7,553 bases of DNA from Alphaproteobacteria bacterium (GTDB taxonomy: Bacteria; Pseudomonadota; Alphaproteobacteria; Micavibrionales; Micavibrionaceae). The notes under the pieces are model-generated. The model was given only the letters and a program-made list of their open reading frames with translations. It made no database searches and was not told the origin of the DNA. The stretch is from the NCBI GenBank assembly GCA_021776015.1, contig JAJFGT010000212.1:1-7553 (forward strand), read 5' to 3'. Shown piece after piece: positions 5,525-7,553 of this stretch. Within the stretch, counting starts at the first letter, position 1. Every line of letters starts with the position of its first letter. A program made the position numbers and the translations under genes.

Positions 5525-7111
5525 ATGGAACTTTTACAGGTCGCAGACGCACTCGCAAGAGAAAAGAACATAGATAAAGAGATCGTAGTTGAAGCGCTAG
5601 AAGAAGCCATTCAGAAGGCTGGACGCTCTAAATACGGTCATGACCATGATATCCGTGCCCATATTGATCGCAAAACAGGTCACCTAGAACTTAAGCGTTA
5701 CCAGACAGTGACGGAAAAAGAAGAGATTGAAAACGAAACTGCACAAATTACTCTAGCGCAAGCTCAGCGTATTAAGCCCGGTGCTGAAATGGGAGAAGTT
5801 CTTGTTGATGAACTCCCTCCTCTCGATTACGGACGTATTGCAGCGCAAACAGCGCGCCAAGTCATTTTACAAAAAGTGCGTGAAGCAGAACGCGAAAACC
5901 AATATGAAGAGTATAAAGATCGTGTTGGAGAAATTATCTCAGGAATCGTCAAACGTGTTGAGTTTGGAAACGTAACCGTTGATCTTGGAAAAGCTGAAGC
6001 CATTATTCGTCGTGACGAATGTATTCCTCGTGAAAATCTTAAAAATGGGGATCGTGTAAGAACTTACATCTATGATGTGCGTCGTGAACCTCGTGGACCA
6101 CAAATTTTCCTTTCTCGTTCACACCCACAATTCATGGCAGAGCTATTCAAACAAGAAGTTCCTGAAATCTATGAAGGTGTCATTGAAATAAGAAACGTAG
6201 CACGTGACCCTGGAAGTCGTGCCAAAATTACAGTTTATTCTCGTGATAATGGTATTGATCCTGTAGGGGCTTGCGTTGGAATGAGAGGTTCTCGTGTTCA
6301 AGCTGTTGTGAATGAACTTCAAGGCGAAAAAATTGATATTATCAGTTGGACAGAAGATTTTCCAACCTTGATTATCAGTGCTCTTTCTCCTGCTCACGTT
6401 TCTCGTGTTGTTGTTGATGAAGTCTCCAACCGTATTGATGTTGCTGTTCCAGAAGATCAGTTAAGTCTTGCCATTGGGCGCCGAGGACAAAATGTACGCT
6501 TAGCTTCTATCCTTCTTGGATGGGACATTGATATCATGACAGAAGCCGAAGAATCAGAACGTCGTTCTACAGAATTTAACTCTCGTACAGCCATTTTCAT
6601 GGAAGGCTTAGATGTTGATGATGTTATTTCACATTTACTTGTCGTCGAAGGCTTTAGCTCTATTGAAGAAATTTTAGAAACGCCTCTTGATGAACTTATA
6701 CGTATTGAAGGATTTTCAGAGGAAATTGCTTCAGAACTACAAACTAGAGCACAGACTTTCCTCGACGCTAAGGCAAAAGAACTCAAAGATAAGCAAAAAG
6801 AATTTGGTATTACAGATGATCTTATTGAACTAAAACTTGTTTCCTCAAGCCTTGCTATTAAACTTGGAGAAAAAGGGATTAAAACACGTGATGATCTTGC
6901 TGATCTCGCTGCCGATGAACTTGTAGAAATCATTGGAGCCGATCAAATGAACGAGAAAGATGCAAATGACATCATTATGGAAGCTCGCGCTCATTGGTTT
7001 ACAGATGATGAAACTACATCAGAATCAGAGGCTACGGAGCAAGAAAACGATAATGACAACCAAACAGATGAAGCATTGCTGGTAAAAAAAGCTTCATCTG
7101 ATGTGGCTTAA
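5525..7111 (+). CDS. nusA: Transcription termination/antitermination factor NusA
   Basis: NusA binds RNA polymerase and nascent RNA and modulates pausing, termination and antitermination. The protein has 528 residues. The RNA-polymerase-binding N-terminal domain spans about 1-130 and starts with the typical ELLQVADALAREKNID. An S1 domain spans ~135-200 (GEIISGIVKRVEFGNVTVDLG). Two KH domains follow: KH1 contains VGMRGSRVQAV (251-261) and KH2 contains AIGRRGQNVRLAS (316-328). Two similar C-terminal helix-hairpin repeats lie at about 358-412 (VEGFSSIEEILETPLDELIR) and 430-490 (EKGIKTRDDLADLAADELVE), as in proteobacterial NusA. The tail (493-515) is strongly acidic. The chosen start has a good ribosome-binding site. 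A perfect 10-bp inverted repeat lies in the last codons. The next ORF begins 26 nt downstream. In E. coli NusA regulates its own operon, and a hairpin in the rimP leader makes this plausible here. Confidence 0.98.
   Translation: MELLQVADALAREKNIDKEIVVEALEEAIQKAGRSKYGHDHDIRAHIDRKTGHLELKRYQTVTEKEEIENETAQITLAQAQRIKPGAEMGEVLVDELPPLDYGRIAAQTARQVILQKVREAERENQYEEYKDRVGEIISGIVKRVEFGNVTVDLGKAEAIIRRDECIPRENLKNGDRVRTYIYDVRREPRGPQIFLSRSHPQFMAELFKQEVPEIYEGVIEIRNVARDPGSRAKITVYSRDNGIDPVGACVGMRGSRVQAVVNELQGEKIDIISWTEDFPTLIISALSPAHVSRVVVDEVSNRIDVAVPEDQLSLAIGRRGQNVRLASILLGWDIDIMTEAEESERRSTEFNSRTAIFMEGLDVDDVISHLLVVEGFSSIEEILETPLDELIRIEGFSEEIASELQTRAQTFLDAKAKELKDKQKEFGITDDLIELKLVSSSLAIKLGEKGIKTRDDLADLAADELVEIIGADQMNEKDANDIIMEARAHWFTDDETTSESEATEQENDNDNQTDEALLVKKASSDVA
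7065..7100 (+). repeat. Perfect 10-bp inverted repeat at the 3' end of nusA
   Basis: CAGATGAAGC (7065-7074) and its exact reverse complement GCTTCATCTG (7091-7100) flank a 16-nt loop that ends in seven A. It lies in codons for the variable acidic tail of NusA, about 9 nt before the stop. It could fold in mRNA, but there is no following T tract, so it is not an intrinsic terminator. Chance is possible. Confidence 0.5.
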
Positions 7112-7137
7112 GGCCGTGGAAAGGAAAAGGGAATCGT

Positions 7138-7404
7138 ATGGACGTATTTGCATTTGGCAACATACTTCATATCTATATACATTCCATTAGACAGAGATCT
7201 CTCTTTCTAAAAGCTTATTCCTGTGCTCGTTTTTTACTTACATCTATTAACTTTACTCCTCATAGCTATAGACACAAATTGTCTATAGCCTTAAATCGTC
7301 CGTTCTCACGGGGTAAGGTATTATCTCCTCCACATATGTTTTTATGGGGCGACTTAGAGCACCGCCAGACACCTTCAGGCTTTACAGAAAGAATAGCATC
7401 ATGA
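7138..7404 (+). CDS. Unrecognised 88-residue ORF in the ylxR position
   Basis: This frame has translation signals: AAGGAAAAGGG (7121-7131) lies 6 nt before the ATG, and its stop overlaps the infB ATG as ATGA (7401-7404), a classic coupling junction. It starts 26 nt after nusA. In many bacteria the gene between nusA and infB is ylxR (DUF448), of similar size. The protein does not show the DUF448 landmarks, namely an N-terminal RxC/RRCxV segment and a PGRGxW/Y turn. The nearest resemblance is RFLL (31-34) and SRGKVLS (57-63), too weak to count. It is rich in His, Arg and aromatic residues, with no convincing membrane helix. A perfect 10-bp hairpin lies inside it. It may be a diverged or decayed ylxR, a small unknown protein, or a non-coding leader of infB in which an ORF remains open by chance. 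Confidence 0.4.
   Translation: MDVFAFGNILHIYIHSIRQRSLFLKAYSCARFLLTSINFTPHSYRHKLSIALNRPFSRGKVLSPPHMFLWGDLEHRQTPSGFTERIAS
7265..7289 (+). repeat. Perfect 10-bp stem with 5-nt loop between nusA and infB
   Basis: GCTATAGACA (7265-7274) pairs exactly with TGTCTATAGC (7280-7289) around the loop CAAAT. The downstream bases CTTAAATCG are not a T tract, so it does not look like an intrinsic terminator. It could be an mRNA structure for processing or control ahead of infB, or a palindromic protein-binding site. It falls inside the doubtful 88-codon ORF. Confidence 0.6.
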
Positions 7405-7553
7405 CAGATCAAAATAAAAAAGAAGATATCAAGAAAGATGATATAGAAAGCACTGAAAAGAAAGTGTCAAAAAAAGCAACATTAGGTGCTGGCACACTTA
7501 GCTTAGGAAGCCTTGCTACAGCTAAAGCAAAGCAGAATATAGGAGGAGGTGTT
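7401..7553 (+). CDS. infB: Translation initiation factor IF-2, N-terminal 51 codons (3' end outside window)
   Basis: IF-2 is the GTPase that brings initiator fMet-tRNA to the ribosome. Only the start is visible: a Lys/Asp/Glu-rich stretch (MTDQNKKEDIKKDDIE), then KKATLGAGTLSLGSL (24-38) and AKQNIGGGV (43-51). Alphaproteobacterial IF-2 proteins typically open with a charged stretch, a TLGL..LxL segment and a glycine-containing VRQSxGxG element before basic repeats, which this resembles. The call also rests on position: rimP-nusA-x-infB is among the most conserved bacterial gene orders. The GTPase domain lies beyond the window. There is no strong ribosome-binding site (AGAAAGAA at 7385-7392 at best); the ATGA overlap with the preceding ORF suggests coupled translation. 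Confidence 0.85.
   Translation, partial: MTDQNKKEDIKKDDIESTEKKVSKKATLGAGTLSLGSLATAKAKQNIGGGV

Noticed and set aside
6457..6933. 158-codon antisense ORF inside nusA
   Set aside because: It is serine/arginine-rich from reverse reading of acidic NusA codons, with no promoter, ribosome-binding site or family resemblance.
7112..7400. Mobile element or insertion replacing ylxR
   Set aside because: No terminal inverted repeats, target duplication or transposase fragment is visible; the inverted repeats found are local hairpins.

Overview
The window looks like a conserved housekeeping region of an AT-rich alphaproteobacterium. All genes run on the + strand. The order lnt – XRE-type regulator – metK – (insert) – trmB – rimP – nusA – (small ORF) – infB matches the arrangement I know from Rhodospirillales/Acetobacteraceae-type genomes, and a regulator of this kind beside metK is also known from rhizobia. 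NusA carries two C-terminal acidic-binding-type repeats, as proteobacterial NusA does. The exact lineage cannot be fixed from this sequence. The moderate to low GC would suit a host-associated alphaproteobacterium, but that is an inference.

Region 1 (1-1525): the 3' part of lnt (lipoprotein N-acyltransferase), which stops soon after its nitrilase domain, then a small XRE-type DNA-binding regulator. Region 2 (1526-4927): a good sigma70-like promoter leads into metK, which is followed with almost no spacing by a class I SAM-dependent methyltransferase, a seven-helix membrane protein resembling the PQ-loop/SWEET architecture, and trmB. The junctions are 1 nt, about 2 nt (or a 4-nt overlap) and 1 nt, so the four genes look like one operon. 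It makes SAM and contains at least two genes that should use it. Region 3 (4840-7553): a promoter candidate, a strong hairpin with a T tract, then rimP, nusA, an unrecognised 88-codon ORF in the place usually held by ylxR, and the first 51 codons of infB. This is the classic ribosome-maturation/transcription/translation-initiation operon.

The least ordinary parts are the methyltransferase plus membrane-protein pair set between metK and trmB, the unrecognised ORF with a perfect 10-bp hairpin between nusA and infB, the promoter-plus-terminator leader of rimP, and the short C-terminus of Lnt. I found no mobile element, CRISPR array, tRNA or rRNA.
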